NCBI GenBank assembly: GCA_964371785.1
Contig: CAYJOL010000002.1
Location: forward strand, 248,001 to 312,000
From: CAVQCT01 sp964371785
Lineage (GTDB): Bacteria; Zixibacteria; MSB-5A5; GN15; FEB-12
Reading direction: 5' to 3'
Length of the DNA stretch: 64,000 nucleotides
The notes under the pieces were generated by a model. The model had not been told where the DNA came from. It saw only the letters and a list, made by a program, of their open reading frames with translations, and ran no database searches. This document shows, piece after piece, positions 1-8,714 of the stretch (position 1 is the first letter of the stretch; each line of letters begins with the position of its first letter). Made by a program: the position numbers and the translations under genes.

Positions 1-2312
1 AGATCCGTCTGGCTCTGTTTTAATGTCGTGCGACCACTGAAGAAGAATTCATTTTGATCGCCGCCGCTTATGCCGAGGGCCACATCGGACAGATTGAAAA
101 ATCCTTCGGGAATTTGGGGCCCGCTGTCCTGCTCTTTCTCGGCCCGCGTCGACCGGGCTATTTTGATGAGGTCTATGAGATTGAATTTGTCCGCCAGTTG
201 TGCTTTTGCGCGGAAAGAGAACTTCTTGGTGGATCCGGTCGCGGTCACAGTCACGGAATCGGCCTGCCGCCAGGTGCTGTCCTTTTTGCGGGAACCGGAC
301 ACATCTGTCTTCATCGTCGTATCGGCTTTGCCGATCTCCACGAACAGCGAGTCGCTGACTTTGACATCGCCGATACTCACCCCTCCCGATAGAGTAACTT
401 TCGGTTTCTCCTTGTCCGGCTCCATTGCCAGTTTCACATCGGTGATATTGAGCCATGGTAGCCCCAGATGAATCGTGTCATCGGTTCCGAACTCAAAGGC
501 AATCTTACCGGTCGAATCGGTCGATTCCTTCTCCAGCTTGACCGTCCGGTAGAATGAGTGCTCCTTGTTGTTACCGAAACTCCCCTTCAGCGTCTCTTTC
601 AGCTCGAGATAGGGAGTGTACTTTGCCGCCAACGCAGTGTCCGTTTTTGCCTTTCCGGTGCTGTCGGTAGTCGTCTTGATAGCGCTTGAATCTTCAGAGG
701 CGGCCAGGGCCCGCTTGACGCCGCCCTTCAATTCGAATTGTCTGGATTTGAGCCACAGCTTGTATTCCGGAGCAATAATGGCCGGGAATTGCGCGCTGAG
801 CGAAAGGTCAAACTCTTTAGCCGCCTTCTTTGTGAGAAGATTCTTGATTGGACCACCGTGTCCGGTCAACACGACCTGGTTGCTCTCAACTCCGATGAAA
901 TTCACCACCGTCTCGAACCAGGGGGTCCTACTCAGGTTGATGACGCCATAATAATTCATCCCGGCGTCAACCGGGACCGCCAATGTGTCGAAGAAGTCCG
1001 CAACTCCGGACGGCAGGCCTTTTGAAGAGAGCGTCAATTTGTCATTGGCAAACACGATGACGGAGAAATCGGTAGCCAGTTCTTGAAAACGACCGTAGGA
1101 TGCGAGCTCAAGAAATACACCACCAAAAGAGAAATTAGGCAGCTTGATACTAATAGCGCACTTTAGTCCCTTGTCCCACTTCAGGGTGAGTAGGACCTCA
1201 GCATTTGGTTCGTTATATCTCTCGGTTTTTCCCCGAAACGCGATCACCTTGTTCTTGGTGTCGAACGATACTCCCACATTCGATACACTGAACCCTTCGA
1301 AGTCACCCATGCCGGGAAGCGGAATGACTACCTCGCCGCCCGCTTTTATCCTCTCCCATTCCGCCTTCACCGCGTCAAAATCGCCGCCGTTCAACTGGCT
1401 CAATACATTCTGACTGCCCCCTTCCTGCCCGGCCGGAACGATCCTGATTCCGGATTGATCACCGGTTTCCGTTGGCGCCCCACTCTCGCGGAAAGTGAAT
1501 GTCCAGATCTCACTCTTGCCGTCATTGGCGGTTGGAGGATAGCCGTTGTCATCGAGCGCTCTGACCTGCCACACAAATTTCTTGCCGTCCTCAAGCGGCA
1601 GAGCATCGATAGGGTACGACAAATTCGATGAACTGAGATTGTCCTGTTGATATTGATAATACTCGGTCGAGGTGAGCGCTTGCAGAGGTGTCTGATAGTC
1701 CTGCAATTGAGCTATAGTGATCAAGTAGTGAATCGGATAATTCACCGGCGCCTGCACCGGCTGCCACTGAAAGACCGGGTATGAATTATCAATGGTGTCG
1801 GCGTCAAACGGATACAACAGAGACGGTGGGTCCGGATAGACGATCTCGAAATAGGCGCACGTCTCATCGACCAGAATGCTGCCGCTGCCGTCTTTAATTG
1901 TCACGCACAGGGAATAACGTCCTTCCGGAAGTCGTCCCGTCCTCACCGCGATATCCCTGATGCTCGCATCATATTTGACTGACTGATAGTCAATGAGATC
2001 GGGAGCCAGGATGGTTTCGTCACCGCCGGCAGGAAGCTCGAATACACTGCTCGAGCCGGATACGACCGTACCGCCGCCGTCTCTTAATATAACCAGAAAA
2101 ATCTGAGCAGATACTGATTCGGACGAGTCGTTTCGGAGAGATAGCTGAGCGATGTTCGGATTTAGCTCCCAGTCGCTGAGGTAGGGGGTCGGAAAGGGAT
2201 TCACCTGCAGCGATGCGGAGAGCGGTTGTCCGACGGCTGAAGCGACCGAAAGCAGGAAAAACAGGCAGATGTTCCGGAGAAAAGTAACATGACTGCAGGC
2301 TGTGCGATTCAC
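1..2312 (-). CDS. Large exported beta-rich surface protein, C-terminus cut by window edge
   Basis: An uninterrupted minus-strand frame runs from a GTG at 2312 past position 1, so only the first 770 codons are visible. The GTG has a strong AGGAAGGAG site just upstream. Residues 1-28 form a signal peptide (hydrophobic core CLFFLLSVASAVG). Residues about 30-290 look like stacked Ig/fibronectin-like beta domains (motifs such as FQWQPV and FVWQVRALDDNGYP, typical of FN3-like repeats in FCB surface proteins). After a linker, the rest is a long beta-rich region, with KTTTDSTGKAKTDT and GKADTTMKTDVSGS low-complexity stretches. I do not recognise a catalytic domain. It probably sits on the cell surface or in the periplasm. 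All plus-strand ORFs here are shadows of this gene. Confidence 0.8.
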   Translation of the reverse strand, partial: MNRTACSHVTFLRNICLFFLLSVASAVGQPLSASLQVNPFPTPYLSDWELNPNIAQLSLRNDSSESVSAQIFLVILRDGGGTVVSGSSSVFELPAGGDETILAPDLIDYQSVKYDASIRDIAVRTGRLPEGRYSLCVTIKDGSGSILVDETCAYFEIVYPDPPSLLYPFDADTIDNSYPVFQWQPVQAPVNYPIHYLITIAQLQDYQTPLQALTSTEYYQYQQDNLSSSNLSYPIDALPLEDGKKFVWQVRALDDNGYPPTANDGKSEIWTFTFRESGAPTETGDQSGIRIVPAGQEGGSQNVLSQLNGGDFDAVKAEWERIKAGGEVVIPLPGMGDFEGFSVSNVGVSFDTKNKVIAFRGKTERYNEPNAEVLLTLKWDKGLKCAISIKLPNFSFGGVFLELASYGRFQELATDFSVIVFANDKLTLSSKGLPSGVADFFDTLAVPVDAGMNYYGVINLSRTPWFETVVNFIGVESNQVVLTGHGGPIKNLLTKKAAKEFDLSLSAQFPAIIAPEYKLWLKSRQFELKGGVKRALAASEDSSAIKTTTDSTGKAKTDTALAAKYTPYLELKETLKGSFGNNKEHSFYRTVKLEKESTDSTGKIAFEFGTDDTIHLGLPWLNITDVKLAMEPDKEKPKVTLSGGVSIGDVKVSDSLFVEIGKADTTMKTDVSGSRKKDSTWRQADSVTVTATGSTKKFSFRAKAQLADKFNLIDLIKIARSTRAEKEQDSGPQIPEGFFNLSDVALGISGGDQNEFFFSGRTTLKQSQTD

Positions 2313-2489
2313 TAGTATCTCCTTCCTCGAAGAGCTGGTCGCTCGAGAGGGGGCGGTTAGGGCTTAGAGATAGGTGGATGCTGCATCATCCGGGCTGAAG
2401 GAAGCCGTGAATGAGTAATCAGTCTATCCGATTGACTTGTACCGGCTTCGACTGCCGGTCTTGCGGCAAAACTTATGTTAACATATCTC

Positions 2490-2517
2490 AAAATAAGTCG
2501 TAAAATGGATTTGTCAA
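2490..2517 (-). promoter_or_regulatory. Predicted sigma70-like promoter of the large surface protein
   Basis: On the minus strand, TTGACA (2517-2512) is followed after 16 bp by TATTTT (2495-2490), about 180 bp upstream of the GTG at 2312. A 12-bp perfect palindrome TATGTTAACATA (2474-2485) lies where transcription would start and could be an operator. The rest of the 2313-2674 gap shows no gene. Confidence 0.5.
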
Positions 2518-2674
2518 GACCATTTTGACCATTTTCGTCGGCGCGGTCGACGCTTACCCGGCGCGGGCAGGGTCGGCGGCAAAGCGTGCATCGTTTCTAG
2601 AGGGGTCAATTATCTGGAAGCGCGCTCAAGTGATCTGGCACTCTGGGCGGCCTGGAGCCATATTCGGAGAAGCT

Positions 2675-3412
2675 TTACATCGCCGGCATCTTGCCGCCGG
2701 TCAGCGCCATGATTATGGCATAGATGACGCCACCGACCACTCCGCCAATATTGGCCAGCATATGTACCGCGATCGCCGGAATGAGGCTGTCCGTGCGAGC
2801 TCTCAAGTGTCCGGCGAGCAGTCCTACTGAGAAGGTGAATACCAGTATGATGACCGTTGTTTTCGCATCTGCCCCGGTTGCTAACAGTATCAGGTGCATG
2901 CACGCGAAACACAGGGCACTGACCAGGGTGGGCAGGCCGACGCCCAGCACCGGCACGCTGGTGTCATTGCCCCATACCGTTGCCAGATGACTCTGGAGAA
3001 ATCCTCGGGTGAAAATTTCTTCAATGGTGCTTGAGAAGAGCCAAACGAAAAGCATAATCTGAGGAAAAGAGAGCTGTTTCACCAACGGATTTCCGTTGGC
3101 TCCGGTCACCAATACCGCGACAGTCGCGCAAGCTCCCACGGCTACAGCCACCAGGCCGATAGACACTAATCGAGTCATACCAATCGCTGATAGCAGTTGC
3201 GGGGAAGGCAGGCGAAATCCGTAATCGGCGAATTGCCTTTTTCCCAACAACGCAATTGCCAGCAGCGAAAGCCCCAACTCAAGAGCCTGGGTTGTCAGAA
3301 GTCTGGGGATGGTACTGGAAACGACGAATTTTGGTAGGACAACCGCCGCAAGAAATATCGCGAGTCCCACTACCAATGCTGAAATTACCCGTGCGCTGTT
3401 TCGGGTACTCAT
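2675..3412 (-). CDS. CPBP-family intramembrane glutamic endopeptidase
   Basis: Integral membrane protease of the CPBP/Abi (CAAX protease, Rce1-like) family, about 245 residues with roughly 7-8 hydrophobic segments. The three conserved motifs are visible: EEIFTRGFL (EExxxR), FACMH (FxxxH) and HMLAN (HxxxN), the residues that form the membrane-embedded active site in Rce1-type proteases. The ATG at 3412 is chosen because AGGAGG lies 8 bp upstream; an earlier ATG at 3445 has no ribosome site and would add 11 unlikely residues. Substrate unknown: family members process prenylated proteins, peptides or bacteriocins. It stands alone on the minus strand, upstream of nothing functionally related. Confidence 0.85.
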   Translation of the reverse strand: MSTRNSARVISALVVGLAIFLAAVVLPKFVVSSTIPRLLTTQALELGLSLLAIALLGKRQFADYGFRLPSPQLLSAIGMTRLVSIGLVAVAVGACATVAVLVTGANGNPLVKQLSFPQIMLFVWLFSSTIEEIFTRGFLQSHLATVWGNDTSVPVLGVGLPTLVSALCFACMHLILLATGADAKTTVIILVFTFSVGLLAGHLRARTDSLIPAIAVHMLANIGGVVGGVIYAIIMALTGGKMPAM

Positions 3413-3597
3413 GATGACGTTCCTCCTATCGGCTTGAACAACCAATTGGTCCTGTGATCGAGTATTGATAGCTGTGATCTGAGACCAATTATAATAGGAA
3501 GAGAATTTCCGTACAACTTCAATTTAGCTCTTCTGCCGTTGCTTACTCGTGAGACCTATATCCTCCTGGTACTTCAGGACAAGTGCCTGCCACGATC

Positions 3598-4029
3598 TCA
3601 ATACTGTTCCGCACCCCAGTTGCGCCTGAAGTTCTCGCCAAGGTCGGAAATGAAATCTTCTACCCTGACAACACTTCCACCGACAATCTTGATCACTGTG
3701 ACACCACTGTTTGTACCTTCTCTGCCGCTTCGATTGGTGAGCCGTATGTTCCAGTGCACAGAGATGGTGTTGGTTCCTGTAAGGGCAAAGAGATTCTCTA
3801 CGCAGATTTCTTGAATTTCGAACTGAATTCCCGGGAACTGCTCAAAGAACTCGCGGAACCAGCCTTCGACGGCAGTCTTCCCTTTGAACACGCCGCTCTG
3901 AGGAATTTCACCAGGATAAATGAAAATTCCGTCCTCACGCCACGCCGTCATGAATCCATGCAGATCGTGGCGGTTGAGAGCGCCGAATGCTCCCGCTATT
4001 CTTTTTCTAGCTATGACAGCCCCAATCAT
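3598..4029 (-). CDS. SnoaL-like / NTF2-fold protein
   Basis: A 143-residue protein with the NTF2-like (SnoaL, nuclear transport factor 2) pattern: an N-terminal helix with FGALNRHDLHGFMTAW, then alternating strands ending in the GGSVVRVEDF strand typical of small polyketide-cyclase-like or lumazine-type ester cyclase folds. The AGGAGG-type site (GGAAGGAGGAGC) directly precedes the ATG. No signal peptide, so cytoplasmic. NTF2-fold proteins bind small hydrophobic ligands or act as cyclases or isomerases; the sequence alone does not fix the substrate. Confidence 0.7.
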   Translation of the reverse strand: MIGAVIARKRIAGAFGALNRHDLHGFMTAWREDGIFIYPGEIPQSGVFKGKTAVEGWFREFFEQFPGIQFEIQEICVENLFALTGTNTISVHWNIRLTNRSGREGTNSGVTVIKIVGGSVVRVEDFISDLGENFRRNWGAEQY

Positions 4030-4118
4030 ACGCTCCTCCTTCCAATTGGCCGTTTCAAGGTACTTCTGGCCCTGCCGTTGGATTCTCTCTGGAGGCGCCT
4101 GTATTACAGGTCAATGGC

Positions 4119-4625
4119 TCAAGGTCCGCATTGTACGGTCCGGTTTATGTACAGGTTTTTGCCGACAGTGTGTCCGAGTATCGCTCCGACCAGACCTCCT
4201 ATCCCCCCGCCAATAATCCCGTTGCGCACCTCCGGGAAATCCCAATCGTGTGTCGACTCGGGGGTGGCCTCTACTCCGATTTTTGCCCCGACGACGGCGC
4301 CTATTGTCAGTCCGATGCACACCAGCCCGACTTTTGTCCAGCTTGGTTTGTGGTATGAAATGTGGTCGATATTCGCAATATCGATCGTGTAGTATGCCAT
4401 GCCGGTATCGGAGGCAGAGGTAATGTAGAAGGACGAGGGCGGGATTTTCATCAGCGGCTGGCGGCCGGAAACCACTTTACCATCCGTGGTTATCAGGTGA
4501 ACTGTGTCACCCACCCTGATATCCTTGATGACACGGTCGAGACAGTCAGGCGTGGAATCAGCCGCGGGTGACCTTAGCGGCAGACAAAGAGCGGTCAACA
4601 GTAAGCACGTTATCCGAAGCAACAT
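4119..4625 (-). CDS. Exported glycine-zipper protein, unknown function
   Basis: A 168-residue protein with an N-terminal signal peptide (MLLRITCLLLTALCLPLRSP). A small beta-rich domain follows (VGDTVHLITTDGKVVSGRQ, an SH3- or Sm-like look). The C-terminal half has two glycine-rich hydrophobic segments (GLVCIGLTIGAVVGAKIG and GGGIGGLVGAILGHTVG) that resemble glycine zippers of outer-membrane-associated proteins. AGGAGGG lies about 11 bp upstream of the ATG. The gene follows the FN3/LRR lipoprotein gene on the same strand with a 60-bp gap, so the two may be co-transcribed. Function not recognised. Confidence 0.7.
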   Translation of the reverse strand: MLLRITCLLLTALCLPLRSPAADSTPDCLDRVIKDIRVGDTVHLITTDGKVVSGRQPLMKIPPSSFYITSASDTGMAYYTIDIANIDHISYHKPSWTKVGLVCIGLTIGAVVGAKIGVEATPESTHDWDFPEVRNGIIGGGIGGLVGAILGHTVGKNLYINRTVQCGP

Positions 4626-4685
4626 CAGAGTACACCCTCCTGCCGTTTTCTTTCTACTCTATGCCGAATCCGAGTGAAACTCCGG

Positions 4686-6806
4686 CTAAAATGTCACCGT
4701 CACTCCCCTTGCTTGAAGTGCCGGGATGTGAGTGTTAATCGACTCGGCCGACAACGGATTACTATCCAACTCAATCTTATCTCCGGTCCCCAAACCGGAG
4801 TTGCTGACCAACGGACTTATGTCTTGAATGAGGTTGTATTTCAGTGACACCCAGGTCAGATCCTGCAGCCCGCTGAGCACGGAGAGATTCTCGATAGAGT
4901 TGGCATCCAAAAACAGTCCGGTTAAGTGAGTGAGGTAGCTCACCGAAGAGATATCGGTAATCCCGTTGCCCATTGCAAAAAGATACTGGAGCTCGGTGAG
5001 TGACTCAAGCGGGTGAAGGTCACTTGCGCCCACGAAACTCGCCGACAGATGCCACAATTGGTCTAACGGCGCCAGGTCATCGAAACTCCCCAAAGGATTA
5101 TCTGACACCTGGAGGATCCTCAAATTGCTCAATTCTGATAGCGGAGAAATGTCGGCGATACTGTTTCCCATTATGTTCAGGTCATACATTGCCAGCAGAC
5201 CAGCCAACTGATCGACGTTCGTTATATTATTGTCGGTCAAATGGAGATATCTCAGGCTGACACAGTATTCAAGTCCCGTCAGATCAGCGATTCCTTTGTC
5301 ATCGGCGGTGAGCGAATCAAGATCGGCCAATTCCGACCGATAGATATCACCCGACGGCTTGGCGATGTCCGCCCGGATCGCGGTCTCCAGCGCGGCATCA
5401 GCGAACACAACGATCTCATCAGCGTAGGGAGTGGCAAACGCAATGTTCGATACGTCCGACCAGTTTTCCGAATTGTCCTGTGTCCGCAGAGCAAAATAGT
5501 AGGTTGTGTCCTGCATCAAGCCGGTCACCTCAAATGACTGAACAGTCCCGGCGGTGTCCGGGTCGGGAAGACCCGTGACTTCATGGCCGCCGGTCCACGA
5601 CTGCAGGTCGCTTTGATTTGTTGAATACTGGAGTTCATACCGGTAAGCCGTACCCTGGTAATAATCCTCTCCGGGGGCGGACCAGAATAGCGTCACCGAT
5701 GTCGCGGATACGGTATCTACCGTGAGGTCTGATACATCCCCGGGTGGATACGTGTTGTCGGTCCAACTTACGCTCGCTCCCCGTGACCTGAGGGCCGGTA
5801 TGTGTGCCATCACGGACTCATGTTCTAATGGATTTTGAATCAGTGAGATATTGTCGCCAGTCCCCAGACCGCTGTTACTGACGAGTGGACCGATGTCGCT
5901 GATTCCATTGTATGAGAGGTTAAGATTCGTGAGCGATGTGATCGTCTGCAGTGGAGAGATGTCGCCAATTGCGTTTTCCTGAAGGTCAAGATTGCTCAGG
6001 TGAGTCAGGCCGCCCAGCGCTGTCAGGGTAGCGATCTCGTTGACCCTGAGACCTAACGATGAAAGATTGGACAAACCTGCAAGCGCAGAGAGGTCCGTAA
6101 TCATATTCTGGCCGGCCTGAAGTTGCTCGAGCTTATCAAGGCCAGCCAGCGGGGTGAGATCGGTCACCGAGTTGTTCACGATATTTACTGCCCTGAGGTT
6201 AACGGCCTGCTCGAGGCCGGTAAGGTCTATTATCGATCGGTCATCCGCCAAAAGGTCAATCAGGCTCAGCATATCCGATTTGAGAATGTTGCCGGTCGGT
6301 TTGCTGAGTTGACCCCGAATCGCGGACAGCAATCCGGGATCAGGAATACTCACGACAAAGTCATTAAAACAGGTAGCGTGGGCACAGTTCGATATCCCTT
6401 CGTAGTTTCCGTTTTCATCTGTGACCTTCAAGGCGAAATAGTAAGTACTGTCCGTGGTCAGCCCTTTGACTTCAAACTGTTCAAACTCTCCGCCCGGTTT
6501 GGGAGCAGGTAAGCCTGTGATCTGAATTGCGGAGTCAAAATTTCCCCAATGTATTGACTCGGCTGACACTCTCAAGTCGTAACTGGTGGCGGTACCCGAA
6601 GTAGAGTCATCGCCAGATGCGGTCCAGGTTAGTGTGACGGACGTGTCGGTGAAATTTGTAATTGTGAGATCCGAAACTGTAGTCGGGGCGACACCATCGT
6701 CGATTACGTCATCGCCACCTGTCGAACTCTTGGAGCATCCCGACAGCCAGAGGGCGACACAGGCGAATAGAGCTATGAAAACGCGTGTAGCAAAACCAGC
6801 CTTCAT
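4686..6806 (-). CDS. Lipoprotein with two fibronectin-III / leucine-rich-repeat modules
   Basis: A 706-residue surface lipoprotein. The signal peptide ends in a lipobox (LWLSGC). Two tandem modules follow: FN3 (about residues 43-147) plus internalin-type LRRs (about 190-345), then FN3 (about 357-460) plus LRRs (about 510-700). The LRRs are of the 22-residue SDS22/internalin kind (units like LTNLNLSYNGISDIGPL). Both LRR domains end in the same cap, PLVSNSGLGTGD...NPL...HIPAL..RG. The ATG at 6806 is preferred because AAGGAG lies 8 bp upstream; ATG 6812 is too close. Likely role: adhesion or binding of extracellular ligands. The same module occurs once more in the lipoprotein at 39291-40541. Confidence 0.88.
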   Translation of the reverse strand: MKAGFATRVFIALFACVALWLSGCSKSSTGGDDVIDDGVAPTTVSDLTITNFTDTSVTLTWTASGDDSTSGTATSYDLRVSAESIHWGNFDSAIQITGLPAPKPGGEFEQFEVKGLTTDSTYYFALKVTDENGNYEGISNCAHATCFNDFVVSIPDPGLLSAIRGQLSKPTGNILKSDMLSLIDLLADDRSIIDLTGLEQAVNLRAVNIVNNSVTDLTPLAGLDKLEQLQAGQNMITDLSALAGLSNLSSLGLRVNEIATLTALGGLTHLSNLDLQENAIGDISPLQTITSLTNLNLSYNGISDIGPLVSNSGLGTGDNISLIQNPLEHESVMAHIPALRSRGASVSWTDNTYPPGDVSDLTVDTVSATSVTLFWSAPGEDYYQGTAYRYELQYSTNQSDLQSWTGGHEVTGLPDPDTAGTVQSFEVTGLMQDTTYYFALRTQDNSENWSDVSNIAFATPYADEIVVFADAALETAIRADIAKPSGDIYRSELADLDSLTADDKGIADLTGLEYCVSLRYLHLTDNNITNVDQLAGLLAMYDLNIMGNSIADISPLSELSNLRILQVSDNPLGSFDDLAPLDQLWHLSASFVGASDLHPLESLTELQYLFAMGNGITDISSVSYLTHLTGLFLDANSIENLSVLSGLQDLTWVSLKYNLIQDISPLVSNSGLGTGDKIELDSNPLSAESINTHIPALQARGVTVTF

Positions 6807-6940
6807 GTACATATCTCCTTCGTTTAGAGATCCATATGAGCTTGCCACTGTTGGCTTGACATAAATCTTCGAGGACCGGGCCTATCCGATATGGCGTGAT
6901 TTTCGACGGAAATTTCCTGCTGATACTATCTATTCAATAA

Positions 6941-6968
6941 TATATAGAGTGAATGGCCCATGTTGCAA
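6941..6968 (-). promoter_or_regulatory. Possible promoter of the FN3/LRR lipoprotein gene
   Basis: Minus-strand TTGCAA (6968-6963), 16-bp spacer, TATATA (6946-6941), some 135 bp upstream of the ATG. The -35 is only a partial match. In the rest of the 6807-7253 gap I see no gene, RNA or clear terminator. Confidence 0.35.
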
Positions 6969-7253
6969 GTAACGTCTTGGCCCTGACACACGATTATCAT
7001 TGTTTGAAGAAGCGACGTATGCTATCGCAAACCAACGACTCAATTGGGATATTTTTTGTCCTGTGAAAAGACAGAGATGGAACTTCAGGAACCACCGGAT
7101 GTCAGCCATGGGCCAGACAAACGCAGTTAGCACGATTGCGAGATTGTAAGATTTCTCTTAATTGTGCTTGATGAAGATTGGTAAGAGCTATGCAATTGAA
7201 CGAATTACGCGTAAGTGTCAATACTTATCGTTCGAGCGCGCGAAACGGACTCC

Positions 7254-8294
7254 CTACTCTTTAAGCGCCTCCGATGCCTTACTTCTGAGCGCCCGGTAAC
7301 CCACCAATGTCTGGGTCCTTTCGTCCCATAATCGGTATCGAAGGGACTTGAAACTCGACCAGAACCCGATTGTCGGGGTTTTCTCAAACACCGGAATTTG
7401 CCGGTGGCACTTCGGCAGGAGGTAGTTCGGAATTCGTGAGTTGAGATGATGGACATGATGAAAGCCAATATTACCGCTGAACCAATTCAGAATTGCCGGC
7501 AACCGGTAGTATGACCCGCCCTGAATGGATGCTCTCATGAAATTCCATTCCTCAGCCCGAGCCCAGTAGACGCCTTCAAATTGATGTTGAACGTAGAACA
7601 ACCAGATGCCTGCCACCAGCGAGATAAACAGAATGGGCAATTGTATCATCAAATAAGCCTTCCACCCTATTCCCCAAATCATCGCTAAGGCAATAATGGC
7701 AATGGCAACATTAGTCAGGTAAACGCTCATCCGCTCCTCGAAATTGGACTTGCGGCGGACAATTCGATGGGTGATCAGAAAGATAAAGATTGGACCCAGT
7801 CCGAACATCACCAGAGGATTGCGATACAGTCGATATTGCCAGCGCTTCAAGTGCGACGCCTTTCTGTATTCTTCGACTGTCATCATCCATACGTCTCCGA
7901 ATCCGCGCTTATCGAGATTTGCCGATGTAGCATGATGCTTGGCATGAGAGCTCTTCCAGTAATGATATGGTGTGAAGGTAATCACGCCACTGATGATTCC
8001 GAGAATGTCATTGGCCTTTTTCGAAGGGAAGAATGAGCCGTGCCCACAATCATGAAAGATGATGAAAATTCGAACCATGAATCCCGCCGCGAGCAGGCAT
8101 ATCGGAAGGGTCAGCCAGTAGGAATAGTGCAAACTCACTATTGCCAGCCACCAGAGCGCCATGTAGGGAATATATGAATTGGCAATCTGCCAGACACCTT
8201 TCCAGATACTGGGGTGTTGAAATTTCAGGAGATCGGCGGTAATGGCTTTCTCACTATTAGGTTGCCTGACGGTCTTGTCGTCTAAATTACTCAT
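7254..8294 (-). CDS. Membrane fatty acid desaturase
   Basis: A 346-residue integral membrane di-iron desaturase. All three histidine boxes are present: HDCGH (residues 81-85), HAKHH (117-121) and HHVHH (279-283), spaced as in the acyl-lipid delta-12/delta-9 type (FAD2-like) family. Hydrophobic segments lie around residues 43-80, 95-110, 163-180 and 193-237. It would introduce a double bond into membrane acyl chains using O2 and reduced ferredoxin or cytochrome b5-type donors, so it implies growth with oxygen at least at times. Single gene with no partner reductase nearby. The upstream site is weak (AGGAT). Regiospecificity cannot be told from sequence. Confidence 0.92.
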   Translation of the reverse strand: MSNLDDKTVRQPNSEKAITADLLKFQHPSIWKGVWQIANSYIPYMALWWLAIVSLHYSYWLTLPICLLAAGFMVRIFIIFHDCGHGSFFPSKKANDILGIISGVITFTPYHYWKSSHAKHHATSANLDKRGFGDVWMMTVEEYRKASHLKRWQYRLYRNPLVMFGLGPIFIFLITHRIVRRKSNFEERMSVYLTNVAIAIIALAMIWGIGWKAYLMIQLPILFISLVAGIWLFYVQHQFEGVYWARAEEWNFMRASIQGGSYYRLPAILNWFSGNIGFHHVHHLNSRIPNYLLPKCHRQIPVFEKTPTIGFWSSFKSLRYRLWDERTQTLVGYRALRSKASEALKE

Positions 8295-8714
8295 TAGATT
8301 AGTTCATCCTATCTGGAATCAGAATTACATCTACCACTTCCATTACTCCGCTGGCGGCACCCAATTTCAAGAGATGCTCCACTTCGGACAGAATACACTC
8401 CTGTGCTTGCTTTCGTCACCAGATTAATCTTGTTCAAGGATTGTTGCTCGGACACAAAGCTTGAGAAAATAGTAAACCGCGACGTGCCGTTGTGGCTGTG
8501 CATAGACTTGCGTGCACTCCGGGTACCGCACAAGCCCCAGCCAATCTATTAAAACCGATTAAGTCGAATTATGTTCCTTTCATAGACCAAAAGTATCCAT
8601 ACATTACGAATCCGAAGCTTGGATCCAGGAGCACGGCTCTTACTATATCTGCAGGGCCATCGAGCGCTTCAGAAATCGGAGACTACCCGGCCGTCGGCAC
8701 GATCAGATGTTGAA
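8295..8714. other. Intergenic region without a recognisable gene
   Basis: About 420 bp between the desaturase start and the end of the HAF-repeat protein gene. Short ORFs on both strands have no ribosome site or recognisable product. It should hold the desaturase promoter, but I could not pick one with confidence. Confidence 0.4.

Noticed and set aside
49..1606. Several small ORFs on both strands at the left end
   Set aside because: They are shadows of one continuous minus-strand frame from 2312 to the edge, which has a signal peptide and coherent protein composition.
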